A stretch of 35,435 bases of DNA. Origin: Actinomycetota bacterium (GTDB lineage Bacteria; Actinomycetota; Actinomycetes; S36-B12). The position numbers were made by a program, and so were the translations under genes. Below are positions 14,825-22,388 of this stretch, piece by piece. The DNA lies in the NCBI GenBank assembly GCA_005798555.1, contig SYJA01000076.1:1-35435 (forward strand), given 5' to 3'. The stretch's first letter is position 1, and each line of letters opens with the position of its first letter. The notes under the pieces are model-generated. The model searched no databases, was not told where the DNA came from, and saw nothing but the letters and a program-made list of their open reading frames with translations.

Positions 14825-15408
14825 GGCCTCATCCCACCACGGGAACCGGGTTGGTGCACTGCGGTGGCCAAATCGGCCGCAATGAGATCAAGTGCCTGTT
14901 CCACCTCGGTGGTCCACCACAACTCCGCAACAGCCGCCGCGCCAACGAAGCCCTGCTGCTCCCAGTGCCGCACTTGTTCTCGCAACAACGCGAAGTCACC
15001 CCACGGATCAAGGCCCACCACCGGCTTGTCATGCATCCCCAGGCAGCGGGCAGTCCAGACCTCCATTAGTTCCTCCAGGGTGCCGATACCCCCCGGCAAG
15101 GCCAAGAAGGCGTCCGCACGATCGTCCATGATCCCTTTACGAGCGCGCATGTCATCGGTGATTATCAACTCATCGGCGTCGTGGTCGGCAACCTCCAGGT
15201 CAACAAGTGCCCTCGGGATCACCCCGATGGTGTACCCGCCCCCGCCTCGTACCGCGCGCGCCACCACACCCATCATCGACACCGAGCCACCCCCGGAGAC
15301 CAACTGCCAACCGCGCGCCGCGATCCCAGCGCCCACCGCGGCCGCCAAATCCAAGTACCGGTCGGGGATATTCGAACTTGAGGCACAGTAGACACAGATC
15401 GTCGGCAC
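14821..15408 (-). CDS. LOG-family protein (TIGR00730), probable nucleoside-5'-monophosphate phosphoribohydrolase
   Basis: The product is 195 residues, the normal LOG length. The Rossmann-fold start (ICVYCASSS) and the two signatures are visible: VSGGGSVSMMG near 37-47, and LPGGIGTLEE (PGGxGTxxE) near 104-113. LOG proteins release a base from N6-modified AMP and were long mis-called lysine decarboxylases. By position it equals Rv1205. The GTG start has no SD; TAGCAT ends 7 nt upstream. It heads a coupled operon with the DivIVA-motif and SRPBCC genes. Confidence 0.9.
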   Translation of the reverse strand: MPTICVYCASSSNIPDRYLDLAAAVGAGIAARGWQLVSGGGSVSMMGVVARAVRGGGGYTIGVIPRALVDLEVADHDADELIITDDMRARKGIMDDRADAFLALPGGIGTLEELMEVWTARCLGMHDKPVVGLDPWGDFALLREQVRHWEQQGFVGAAAVAELWWTTEVEQALDLIAADLATAVHQPGSRGGMRP

Positions 15409-15415
15409 CGGGCTA

Positions 15416-15421
15416 ATGCTA
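15416..15421 (-). promoter_or_regulatory. -10-like TAGCAT of the LOG gene (leaderless)
   Basis: TAGCAT on the minus strand is followed by 7 nt and the GTG at 15408. Confidence 0.45.
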
Positions 15422-15440
15422 GTCGCGAGGTTTTAGCACC

Positions 15441-15480
15441 TTGACTTAAGTTGCACATTCAACTAATTCAGCTGTACTTT
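15441..15480 (+). promoter_or_regulatory. Possible yceI promoter
   Basis: TTGACT at 15441-15446 resembles a -35. TACTTT at 15475-15480 fits TANNNT, but the two are 28 bp apart and so cannot form one promoter; TAATTC at 15464-15469 with a 17-bp spacer is the alternative -10. Either would place transcription start before the AAGGG and CTG used by yceI. Confidence 0.35.
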
Positions 15481-15510
15481 CGAATATCAGCAACCACCAT
15501 TAAGGGCCCC

Positions 15511-16002
15511 CTGAGCAACCTGTCATCAGCAACCGGCACCTGGGTCATCGACCCATCCCACACCACCATCGGCTTCTCCGTTCGCCATGCAATGGTCGCC
15601 AAAGTCCGAGGCAATTTCGGTTCCTATGCCGGCTCCTTCACTATCAATGGCGACAACCTGCCGGCATCAGCGGCCGAGTTGACCATCCGGGCCGCCAGCA
15701 TCAACACCAATTCGGCCGACCGGGACGGGCATCTGGCGGCACCGGATTTTCTCAATGTCGAGAACTTCCCAATCCTGAACTTCGTCTCCACCGCCGTGGC
15801 CGCCAAGGGGGACGACATCGTGGTGACAGGTGGCCTAACCATCCACGGGGTCACCAAATCGGTGCACTTCAAATTCGAAGGCGCCGCGAAAATCAGCCGC
15901 AAGGACTTCGGCCTAGTCTGGAATACCGTGCTGGAAACCGGTGGCGTGCTGGTCGGCGATGAAATCACCTTGAACCTCGACGTAGAGGCCCACAAGCAAT
16001 GA
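15511..16002 (+). CDS. YceI-family lipid/polyisoprenoid-binding protein
   Basis: The product is 163 residues if begun at CTG 15511. The whole length is a YceI lipocalin-like barrel: GTWVIDPSHTTIGFSVRHAM, the SADRDGHLAAPDFLNVENFP motif, GGLTIHGVTKSVHF and the final FGLVWN region. YceI proteins bind isoprenoid chains; no signal peptide is visible, as is common in actinobacteria. The in-frame TTG at 15451 would add 20 unusual residues. CTG at 15511 gives MSNLSSATGTW, close to family N-termini, and has AAGGG 4 nt before it. I favour CTG but without certainty. It diverges from LOG and converges on dapE. Confidence 0.87.
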   Translation: MSNLSSATGTWVIDPSHTTIGFSVRHAMVAKVRGNFGSYAGSFTINGDNLPASAAELTIRAASINTNSADRDGHLAAPDFLNVENFPILNFVSTAVAAKGDDIVVTGGLTIHGVTKSVHFKFEGAAKISRKDFGLVWNTVLETGGVLVGDEITLNLDVEAHKQ

Positions 16003-16012
16003 TACCTGCTGG

Positions 16013-17083
16013 CTAAGTGAGCCACGCGCGCAGGCGCTCCTCGCAGGCTTGCAATTGCTCGATAGGGACATGCTCATCCGCACTATGCGCAAGCGCTGGG
16101 TTCCCCGGTCCGAAGTTCAGGGCCGGGGTGCCCAGTGCGGTGAACCGAGCCACGTCGGTCCACCCGAACTTCGGTTGCGGGTCCTCGCCCACCGCGGCCA
16201 CGAAGTCAGCGGCAGCCGGTCGGTCCAGCCCGGGCCGAGCACCGGCCGCCTCGTCGACGATGACAACCTCGTAACCAGCTAATACCTCGCGCAGGTGGTC
16301 TTTCGCCTCATCCAGTGACCGATCCGGCGCAAAGCGATAGTTCACCGTCACCACGCAATTATCCGGTATCACATTGCCGGCGATACCAGCGTTTATTGCA
16401 ACCGCATTGAGCCCCTCGCGATACTCGAGGCCATCGACGATCGGGTTACGCGGCTCATAGGTGCGGAGCACTTGAAGCACATCTGCCGCTGAGTGAATTG
16501 CGTTATCACCGAGCCATGAACGCGCGCTATGCGCTCGGACCCCGCTGAGAGTCACCTCGGCACGTAAGGTGCCCTGGCAGCCAGCCTCGATTCCGGCATT
16601 GGATGGCTCCATCAAGATTGCGAGATCGGCTTCGAGAAGGTGCGGGTGATCATCGGCCAATTTCTGCAGGCCATTGAATTCGCCCGCGACTTCCTCGCAC
16701 TCATAAAATACGTAGGTGACATCGCGACTGGGTGCAGTTAGCGTTGCCGCCAAGCGGAGCGCAACCGCAACCCCGCCTTTCATGTCACAGGACCCAAGGC
16801 CGTAGAGCAGGTCGTTCGCAAAATGATGCGGTAGGTTGCCGGCCGACGGCACGGTGTCGAGATGGCCACCGATGAGCACCCGCTCAAGGTGGCCCAGGTG
16901 GGTCTGCGCCACGATGGTGTTGCCGACCCGCTGCACCGTTAAATGCGCGCGGCCCGCCAAGGCGGCGTCTACCAAATCTGCTATTTGCTCCTCATGGTGC
17001 GACTGGCTCGGGATATCAATCAAGGCCGCTGTCAACGCAACCACGTCCGTCGACAGGTCCAAGGTGATATCCGCGGTTGCCAC
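16013..17083 (-). CDS. dapE: Succinyl-diaminopimelate desuccinylase
   Basis: The product is 356 residues, an M20-family di-zinc enzyme. It hydrolyses N-succinyl-LL-diaminopimelate, giving LL-DAP for lysine and peptidoglycan. Metal and catalytic motifs are present: [12 protein letters not shown] (HxD), [18 protein letters not shown] (EE), ILMEPSN and the C-terminal AHSADEHV His. The frame can be extended 20 codons upstream, but that would cover dapD's start. GTG at 17083 gives [10 protein letters not shown] and has TACCGT 6 nt before it. It diverges from dapD across 17 bp. Equivalent to Rv1202. Confidence 0.93.
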   Translation of the reverse strand: MATADITLDLSTDVVALTAALIDIPSQSHHEEQIADLVDAALAGRAHLTVQRVGNTIVAQTHLGHLERVLIGGHLDTVPSAGNLPHHFANDLLYGLGSCDMKGGVAVALRLAATLTAPSRDVTYVFYECEEVAGEFNGLQKLADDHPHLLEADLAILMEPSNAGIEAGCQGTLRAEVTLSGVRAHSARSWLGDNAIHSAADVLQVLRTYEPRNPIVDGLEYREGLNAVAINAGIAGNVIPDNCVVTVNYRFAPDRSLDEAKDHLREVLAGYEVVIVDEAAGARPGLDRPAAADFVAAVGEDPQPKFGWTDVARFTALGTPALNFGPGNPALAHSADEHVPIEQLQACEERLRAWLT

Positions 17084-17088
17084 ATGGA

Positions 17089-17095
17089 TACGGTA
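17089..17095. promoter_or_regulatory. Overlapping divergent -10 elements of dapE and dapD
   Basis: TACGGT on the plus strand (17089-17094) ends 6 nt before the dapD ATG at 17101. TACCGT on the minus strand (17095-17090) ends 6 nt before the dapE GTG at 17083. The two hexamers overlap by five bases, and the whole gap between start codons is 17 bp. Any -35 must lie inside the opposite gene. Confidence 0.55.
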
Positions 17096-17100
17096 GTGCG

Positions 17101-18048
17101 ATGAGCGCCCCTCTTGACCTACCCCCGGTCTCCGGGCCGGCATCAGCTATTGGCCTGGCCACCATTGCCGGTGACGTCATGCTTGACGCTTGGTATCCGT
17201 CCCCCACCCTCGGCGCCCTCCCCAAGGATGTGCCAGATATCAGCAGCGGTATCAATTCAACCGAGACCATCAGCGCTCAGGTGCGCAGCATTTCTACGAC
17301 CATTGCCGACCTGTCAGCACCCCCCATTGACACCGCTGACGCCTACCTTCGACTGCACCTGCTCTCCCACCGCCTCGTGCAGCCGCGCACCATCAACCTT
17401 GATGGGATCTTCGGGTTGCTGCCGATTGTCGCCTGGACCAACTCCGGACCGGTGCCCCTTGATCGACTCACCGAGGTGCGCCTACGGGCCCGCTCAAAAG
17501 GCCACCACCTGACGGTCTACGGGGTCGACCGCTTCCCGCGCATGGTCGACTACGTGGTGCCAAGTGGTGTGCGCATCGCCGACGCTGACCGCGTCCGCCT
17601 CGGTGCCCACCTTGCTTCGGGCACCGTGGTGATGCACGAAGGATTCGTTAACTTCAATGCGGGCACCCTGGGGTCCTCAATGGTCGAAGGGCGTATCTCG
17701 GCCGGCGTGGTCGTCGATGACGGCTCTGATATCGGCGGCGGCGCCTCCATCATGGGTACCTTGTCCGGTGGCGGCAAAGAGGTAATCAGTATCGGTAAGG
17801 GCTGCCTCATCGGTGCCAACGCCGGCGTCGGGCTATCGCTTGGGGCCAACTGTGTCGTCGAAGCTGGACTTTATGTGACGGCGGGCTCCAAAGTCACGTT
17901 GCCAGACGGTGCCGTCGCGAAAGCCAGTGCCGTATCGGGGGCCGATGATCTGCTGTTTAGACGTAACTCGCAAAGTGGTGCGATCGAAGTGGTTATGCGC
18001 GCCGGCACCTGGGGCGGGCTCAATGCCGCCCTGCACGCATCCGAATGA
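17101..18048 (+). CDS. dapD: 2,3,4,5-tetrahydropyridine-2,6-dicarboxylate N-succinyltransferase
   Basis: The product is 315 residues, the actinobacterial DapD type. The C-terminal half is a left-handed beta-helix of hexapeptide repeats ([20 protein letters not shown] through [21 protein letters not shown] to [20 protein letters not shown]). DapD transfers succinyl from succinyl-CoA to tetrahydrodipicolinate, the step before DapC. The ATG at 17101 gives [12 protein letters not shown]; an upstream in-frame ATG at 17077 lies before the proposed -10 and inside dapE. It ends convergent with the citrate synthase gene. Equivalent to Rv1201c. Confidence 0.93.
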   Translation: MSAPLDLPPVSGPASAIGLATIAGDVMLDAWYPSPTLGALPKDVPDISSGINSTETISAQVRSISTTIADLSAPPIDTADAYLRLHLLSHRLVQPRTINLDGIFGLLPIVAWTNSGPVPLDRLTEVRLRARSKGHHLTVYGVDRFPRMVDYVVPSGVRIADADRVRLGAHLASGTVVMHEGFVNFNAGTLGSSMVEGRISAGVVVDDGSDIGGGASIMGTLSGGGKEVISIGKGCLIGANAGVGLSLGANCVVEAGLYVTAGSKVTLPDGAVAKASAVSGADDLLFRRNSQSGAIEVVMRAGTWGGLNAALHASE

Positions 18049-18051
18049 CGC

Positions 18052-18071
18052 TTTGGCGGCGACGCGCCAAA
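18052..18071. terminator. Short hairpin between dapD and gltA
   Basis: TTTGGCG (18052-18058) and CGCCAAA (18065-18071) form a perfect 7-bp stem with a 6-nt loop, 3 nt after the dapD stop and 17 nt before the convergent gltA stop. The downstream CCCCTCTTTG is only weakly T-rich, so this is a plausible but not strong bidirectional terminator. Confidence 0.5.
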
Positions 18072-18088
18072 CCCCTCTTTGAGTTGAG

Positions 18089-19372
18089 TTAGCGGATGCC
18101 CACCGGCGTATAATCGCGAAGGACTTCACCGGTGTAGACCTGGCGCGGGCGACCAATCTTCGTGGCCGGATCCTCGATCATCTCGCGCCACTGCGCAATC
18201 CACCCGGGCAAGCGGCCGAGGGCGAACAGCACGGTAAACATCCGCGGCGGGAAGCCCATCGCCTTGTAGATCAAGCCGGTGTAGAAATCCACATTGGGGT
18301 AGAGCTTGTGCGAAATGAAGAATTCATCAGCAAGGGCAACCTCTTCAAGGCGCAGCGCGATGTCAAGCAGCGGATCGCTGACATTCATCTCCTCGAAAAC
18401 CTGGTAGGCCGTCTTCTTGACAATGGCCGCGCGCGGGTCGTAGCTCTTGGAGACGCGGTGGCCAAACCCCATGAGCTTGACACCATCCTTGCGATCTTTG
18501 ACCTGCCGGATGAAGGTGTTCACGCCACCACCCGAGGCGTGGATCTTCTCGAGCATCTCAAGTACTGCCTGGTTGGCGCCGCCATGCAGCGGCCCGAAGA
18601 GCGCATTGATACCGGCCGATACCGACGCGAACATGTTTGCATGTGATGAGCCAACCAAACGCACCGTGGAGGTGGAGCAGTTCTGCTCATGATCTGCATG
18701 CAAAAGGAATAACTGATTGAGGGCACGGGAAACGATCGGGTTTACTTCGTAATCCTCCGCTGGCACCCCAAAAGTCATGCGCAAGAAATTATCGATGAAC
18801 CCAAGTGAGTTGTCGGGGTAGAGGAACGGCTGGCCAATGGATTTCTTGTAGGCGTAGGCCGCGATGGTCGGCATCTTCGCCATCAGCCGAATGGTTGAGA
18901 TTTCAACCTGTCGCGGGTCAAATGGGTCAAGGGAGTCCTGGTAGAAAGTCGAAAGGGCCGAGATCGCCGACGACAGCACCGGCATCGGGTGCGCATCACG
19001 CGGGAAGCCGTCGAAGAACTGGCGCAACTCCTCGTGCAGCATGGTGTGCTTGCGGATCAGCGCCTTGAAGTCATCTAGTTCAAGGGGTGATGGCAGGTAG
19101 CCGTAGATGAGCAGGTACGAAGTCTCTAGAAAGCTGGATTGCTCGGCCAATTGCTCGATCGGGTAGCCGCGGTAGCGCAAGATGCCGGCGTCACCGTCGA
19201 TGAAGGTGATCGACGATGAGCAGGAAGCGGTGTTAACGAACCCATGGTCAAGGGTGACCTTGCCGGTGGTGCCGAGCAGTGATCCGATGTTCAGGCCGCT
19301 CGCCCCAACAGTTGCTGGCACCTCGGCTAGCGGTAGTTCCCCACCTGAGAATTGCAGTACGGCATCAGCCAC
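18089..19372 (-). CDS. gltA: Citrate synthase (type II)
   Basis: The product is 427 residues, the hexameric type-II length, with a short beta N-domain (VTLDHGFVNTASCSSSITFIDGD). It condenses oxaloacetate and acetyl-CoA, entering the TCA cycle. Active-site residues are seen in LLHADHEQN, FGPLHGGANQ (His), MGFGHRV and NVDFYTGLIY (Asp). AGGAGG with a 5-nt spacer precedes the GTG start. It lies 25 bp behind dapC, in a minus-strand run fdxA-dapC-gltA; the DapD reaction uses succinyl-CoA, a loose metabolic link. Confidence 0.95.
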   Translation of the reverse strand: MADAVLQFSGGELPLAEVPATVGASGLNIGSLLGTTGKVTLDHGFVNTASCSSSITFIDGDAGILRYRGYPIEQLAEQSSFLETSYLLIYGYLPSPLELDDFKALIRKHTMLHEELRQFFDGFPRDAHPMPVLSSAISALSTFYQDSLDPFDPRQVEISTIRLMAKMPTIAAYAYKKSIGQPFLYPDNSLGFIDNFLRMTFGVPAEDYEVNPIVSRALNQLFLLHADHEQNCSTSTVRLVGSSHANMFASVSAGINALFGPLHGGANQAVLEMLEKIHASGGGVNTFIRQVKDRKDGVKLMGFGHRVSKSYDPRAAIVKKTAYQVFEEMNVSDPLLDIALRLEEVALADEFFISHKLYPNVDFYTGLIYKAMGFPPRMFTVLFALGRLPGWIAQWREMIEDPATKIGRPRQVYTGEVLRDYTPVGIR

Positions 19373-19397
19373 TTTGTCCTCCTGCGCCGAAGACTAT

Positions 19398-20501
19398 CTA
19401 GGCGCCAATGCGCTTAGCGAATTGGGCAACATCGGCATCGGTTGCGGTCAGTGCCACTCGCACGTGATGGGCCCCGGCAACACCATAGAAGTCACCGGGG
19501 GTCACCAAAATACCGCGGTCAGCAAACCAACCGACACTTTGCCAACAGGGCTCGCCCCGGGTGGCCCAAAGATAAAGTCCCGCCTCGCTATGGTCGATAG
19601 CGAATCCGGCCTGAGCCAACGCAGCACGCACAATGTCGCGCCTTCGGGCGTAGCGGCCCCGCTGCTCTGATACATGCGCATCGTCGTCCAAAGCGGCCAC
19701 CGCAGCCAGCTGCACCGGTGCCGGCACCATCATCCCAAGGTGCTTGCGCACCGCCAAGAGCCCGGAGATCACCGCTTCGTCCCCGGCCGCAAAACCAAAC
19801 CGGTACCCGGCCAAATTCGAGCGCTTAGACAAGGAGAACAAGCCCAAGACCCCGACGTGCTCTGGCCCAGATACCAGGGGATGCAATATTGAGACCGGGT
19901 CGACCTCCCAGCCCAATTCCACATAGCACTCATCGCTGACCACCAACGCCGACACCGAACGCCCATAGGCCACGATTTCGGCAAGCCGGGTCGCCGACAG
20001 CACCGCGCCCGTCGGATTACTCGGCGAGTTGATCCAGATGAGGGACGGCCCCTTGACCTCCTCGGGGCGATCGGTCGCGATGATCTTTGCCCCCACGAGG
20101 GCCGCGCCCACCGCATACGTCGGATAGGCGATTTTTGGGATCACCACCGTTGCTGCCTGGTCTAGGCCCAGCAAGGTGGGCAACCAACCCACGAACTCCT
20201 TGGACCCGATAACCGGCAGCACCGCGGCTGGTGCCACCTTTGCGCCTAACCGCCGGTTGATCCAGCCGGCCGCGGCCTCCCGCACCGCAGGTGACCCGGC
20301 GGTGGTCGGGTAGCCCGGCGCATCTGCGCCCGCGGCCAGGGCCGCTTGCACCACCGCGGGTGTGTGGTCCACCGGGGTGCCAACGGATAAATCAACGGCC
20401 CCGTGCGGGTGCTGCGCGGCGCGGGCCGCCAACGGGGCCAGGACATCCCACGGGAAATCCGGCAGCCGGTCGGCCGGTGAACTGGTCAGTGGTCTGGTCA
20501 G
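19398..20501 (-). CDS. dapC: N-succinyldiaminopimelate aminotransferase
   Basis: The product is 367 residues with a CTG start. It is a fold-type I PLP enzyme that aminates N-succinyl-2-amino-6-ketopimelate using glutamate. Motifs are LSVGTPVDHTP, INSPSNPTGAV, SDECYVELGW and the PLP lysine in FSLSKRSNLAGYRFGF. The first canonical start (TTG at 20432) would drop the conserved LPDFPWDVLAPLAAR segment. In that frame the upstream DNA runs to a TGA with no ATG, GTG or TTG. CTG at 20501 overlaps the ferredoxin stop as CTGA, the same 4-bp coupling used elsewhere here. A second in-frame CTG lies 12 nt on. Equivalent to Rv1178. Confidence 0.9.
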   Translation of the reverse strand: MTRPLTSSPADRLPDFPWDVLAPLAARAAQHPHGAVDLSVGTPVDHTPAVVQAALAAGADAPGYPTTAGSPAVREAAAGWINRRLGAKVAPAAVLPVIGSKEFVGWLPTLLGLDQAATVVIPKIAYPTYAVGAALVGAKIIATDRPEEVKGPSLIWINSPSNPTGAVLSATRLAEIVAYGRSVSALVVSDECYVELGWEVDPVSILHPLVSGPEHVGVLGLFSLSKRSNLAGYRFGFAAGDEAVISGLLAVRKHLGMMVPAPVQLAAVAALDDDAHVSEQRGRYARRRDIVRAALAQAGFAIDHSEAGLYLWATRGEPCWQSVGWFADRGILVTPGDFYGVAGAHHVRVALTATDADVAQFAKRIGA

Positions 20502-20502
20502 T
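20482..20502. repeat. 12-bp period tandem repeat at the dapC start
   Basis: On the minus strand ACTGACCAG occurs at 20502-20494 and again at 20490-20482. Each copy contains an in-frame CTG for dapC; only the first overlaps the fdxA stop. Confidence 0.65.
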
Positions 20503-20824
20503 GCTCGTGCACCTGTGGCGGCACGGTGATGATCAGGGGTGCATCAAAATCTTGGGCGCCCAATTTGGCAGCGCCACCGGGTGAGCCAAGTTCGACGAAG
20601 AACTCCGCATTCGCAGCGGTGTACTCCTTCCACTCCTCGGGAACATCATCTTCATAGAAAATGGCCTCTACGGGGCAGACCGGTTCGCAGGCGCCACAGT
20701 CAACGCACTCATCGGGCTGGATGTAGAGCATCCGGGCGCCTTCATAGATGCAGTCGACCGGGCACTCCTCGATACACGCCTTGTCTTTGAGATCCACGCA
20801 TGGAAATGCGATGGTGTATGTCAC
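20498..20824 (-). CDS. fdxA: 7Fe-type ferredoxin FdxA
   Basis: The product is 108 residues. Cysteines at 9, 17, 21, 40, 43, 46 and 50 fit one [3Fe-4S] and one [4Fe-4S] cluster (CVDLKDKACIEECP and CVDCGACEPVCP); an extra Cys25 is common in actinobacterial FdxA. It is a small cytosolic electron carrier. GGAGG with a 5-nt spacer precedes the GTG. Coupling of fdxA to dapC is conserved in actinobacteria (Rv1177-Rv1178), although DapC needs no electrons, so the pairing is likely about expression rather than chemistry. Confidence 0.94.
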   Translation of the reverse strand: MTYTIAFPCVDLKDKACIEECPVDCIYEGARMLYIQPDECVDCGACEPVCPVEAIFYEDDVPEEWKEYTAANAEFFVELGSPGGAAKLGAQDFDAPLIITVPPQVHEH

Positions 20825-20927
20825 CCGAGCCTCCGAGAGATGAATAAAACGGCCTGCGATTGACTATGGACGATCCTAACTTACACAACCCTGGGGCCGA
20901 TGCGGTGCGGCTCCCCTCGGGTCACCG

Positions 20928-20933
20928 TAGGCT
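20928..20933 (+). promoter_or_regulatory. -10-like TAGGCT upstream of cysS
   Basis: TAGGCT lies 16 nt before the GTG at 20950. GGGAGG is in between, 4 nt before the start, so cysS would have a short leader with an SD, unlike the leaderless set. No T-box structure is seen. Confidence 0.35.
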
Positions 20934-20949
20934 AAGTGAGGGAGGACAC

Positions 20950-22359
20950 GTGCGCCTGTACGACACCATGCAACGCTCGGTTGTTCCGATCATCGCGGCC
21001 CAGCCCGGAGTACTGCGGGTCTACGCCTGTGGGCCCACCGTCTACCGCGATGCCCATGTGGGCAATATGCGCACTTTTCTGCTCACCGACCTGATTCGCC
21101 GCACCGCCGAATTCGGCAAAGTCCAGGTTCGATTGGTCCAGAACATCACCGACGTGGGCCACATGGCCGACGACACCGGTCTGGGCGATATTGACGAGGG
21201 TCAGGGCGAAACCGAGGATCGGGTGCTGCAACAGGCAGCAACCGAGGGTAAAGGCGCCCTTGAGGTGGCCCGGCATTATGAGGCTTCCTTCCATCGCGAC
21301 TTGGCAGCGCTCAATATCTATCCGGCCGACGAATACCCGCGGGCCAGTGAGTCAATTGACTTGATGATCGAGCTAATCAGCAAACTAATCGCCAGCGGTC
21401 ACGCCTATATCGGCACCGACGGTTCGGTGTACTTCGACGCCCGCACCTTCGAAGGGTACGGTGAACTCAGTGGCAACCACCTTGATCAACTGCGACCCGG
21501 ACACCGGTTCGCTGGCGAGGTTGATCCGGCAAAACGCTTCCATGCCGACTGGGCGCTGTGGAAGAAGTCGGGCCCAGCTCGCACCCAATTGGTTTGGCAG
21601 ACGCCTTGGGGCACCGGCTTCCCCGGTTGGCACACGGAGTGCAGCGCCATGAGCCTGGACATCCTCGGGCCCGAGATTGACATCCACACCGGCGGCATTG
21701 ATCTAAGGTTTCCGCACCATGAAGACGAGCGTGCCCAAAGCAACTCACTGACCGGACGTGAGGTCGTCCGCCATTGGGTGCACGCTGAGCACCTCTTGTT
21801 TGAAGGTCGCAAGATGAGTAAGTCCAGTGGCAATGTGGTGCTAGTCGCGGACGTAATTGCCCGCGGGCTCGACCCCCTTAGCTTGCGGCTCGCGTTCTTG
21901 CAGCATCGCTACCGGCAACAAATGAACCTGACCTGGGAGGTTATCCAAGGTGCTGAAACCACGCTGACGAGGTGGCGCAACCGCGTTGCCCAGTGGGCAA
22001 CGGCGCCGTCTGCGCCAGTTGACGCAAGCTCCGTGCAATCGACCACCGAAGCCTTTAATGAGGACCTCGATACGCCACTCGCCCTTCAGCAATTACGTGC
22101 GGTCGAGCGCAGCGAAACTCTAAGTGATGGCACCAAATTCGAGACCTTCGCCCATCTTGATCGACTTTTCGGCTTGGACTTAACCCACGATGTCGGACGG
22201 CCACCCACGACCCACTCACCGCAGGTGCAAGGCCTACTTGCCGAACGCGCAATGGCGCGAGCCACTAAGGAGTGGGCGGCTAGCGACCGGCTGCGCGATG
22301 AACTCGCTGCGTTAGGTGTTGAGGTCGTTGATACCGCAGGTGGCCAGCAAACCAATTAG
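20950..22359 (+). CDS. cysS: Cysteine--tRNA ligase
   Basis: The product is 469 residues from GTG 20950, the normal CysRS length. HIGH is HVGN at 36-39 and KMSKS at 288-292. The zinc site is intact: Cys27, Cys231 (HTECSAM), and His256 and Glu260 in HHEDE. MshC, the mycothiol paralogue, is about 410 residues with a different N-terminus, so I prefer CysS. After QNITDV the sequence reads GHMADD instead of the usual DDK, marking a sub-type that may be a second CysS. An in-frame ATG at 20860 is rejected because the SD sits before 20950. It converges on the VanW gene. Confidence 0.92.
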   Translation: MRLYDTMQRSVVPIIAAQPGVLRVYACGPTVYRDAHVGNMRTFLLTDLIRRTAEFGKVQVRLVQNITDVGHMADDTGLGDIDEGQGETEDRVLQQAATEGKGALEVARHYEASFHRDLAALNIYPADEYPRASESIDLMIELISKLIASGHAYIGTDGSVYFDARTFEGYGELSGNHLDQLRPGHRFAGEVDPAKRFHADWALWKKSGPARTQLVWQTPWGTGFPGWHTECSAMSLDILGPEIDIHTGGIDLRFPHHEDERAQSNSLTGREVVRHWVHAEHLLFEGRKMSKSSGNVVLVADVIARGLDPLSLRLAFLQHRYRQQMNLTWEVIQGAETTLTRWRNRVAQWATAPSAPVDASSVQSTTEAFNEDLDTPLALQQLRAVERSETLSDGTKFETFAHLDRLFGLDLTHDVGRPPTTHSPQVQGLLAERAMARATKEWAASDRLRDELAALGVEVVDTAGGQQTN

Positions 22360-22388
22360 TGAGACCAACCCCCTTGGGAGTTCAAGCG

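Noticed and set aside
17084-17143. Longer dapE start at 17143
   Set aside because: It would overlap the dapD start by over 40 bp and add 20 residues not typical of DapE; GTG 17083 has the -10 at 6 nt.
20825-20949. T-box or other riboswitch in front of cysS
   Set aside because: The proposed -10 (20928-20933) leaves a leader of only about ten nt, and no T-box sequence is seen.
20950-22359. MshC (mycothiol cysteine ligase) as identity of the class I synthetase
   Set aside because: 469 residues, CysS-type N-terminus and C-terminal anticodon-binding region; MshC is shorter and starts differently.
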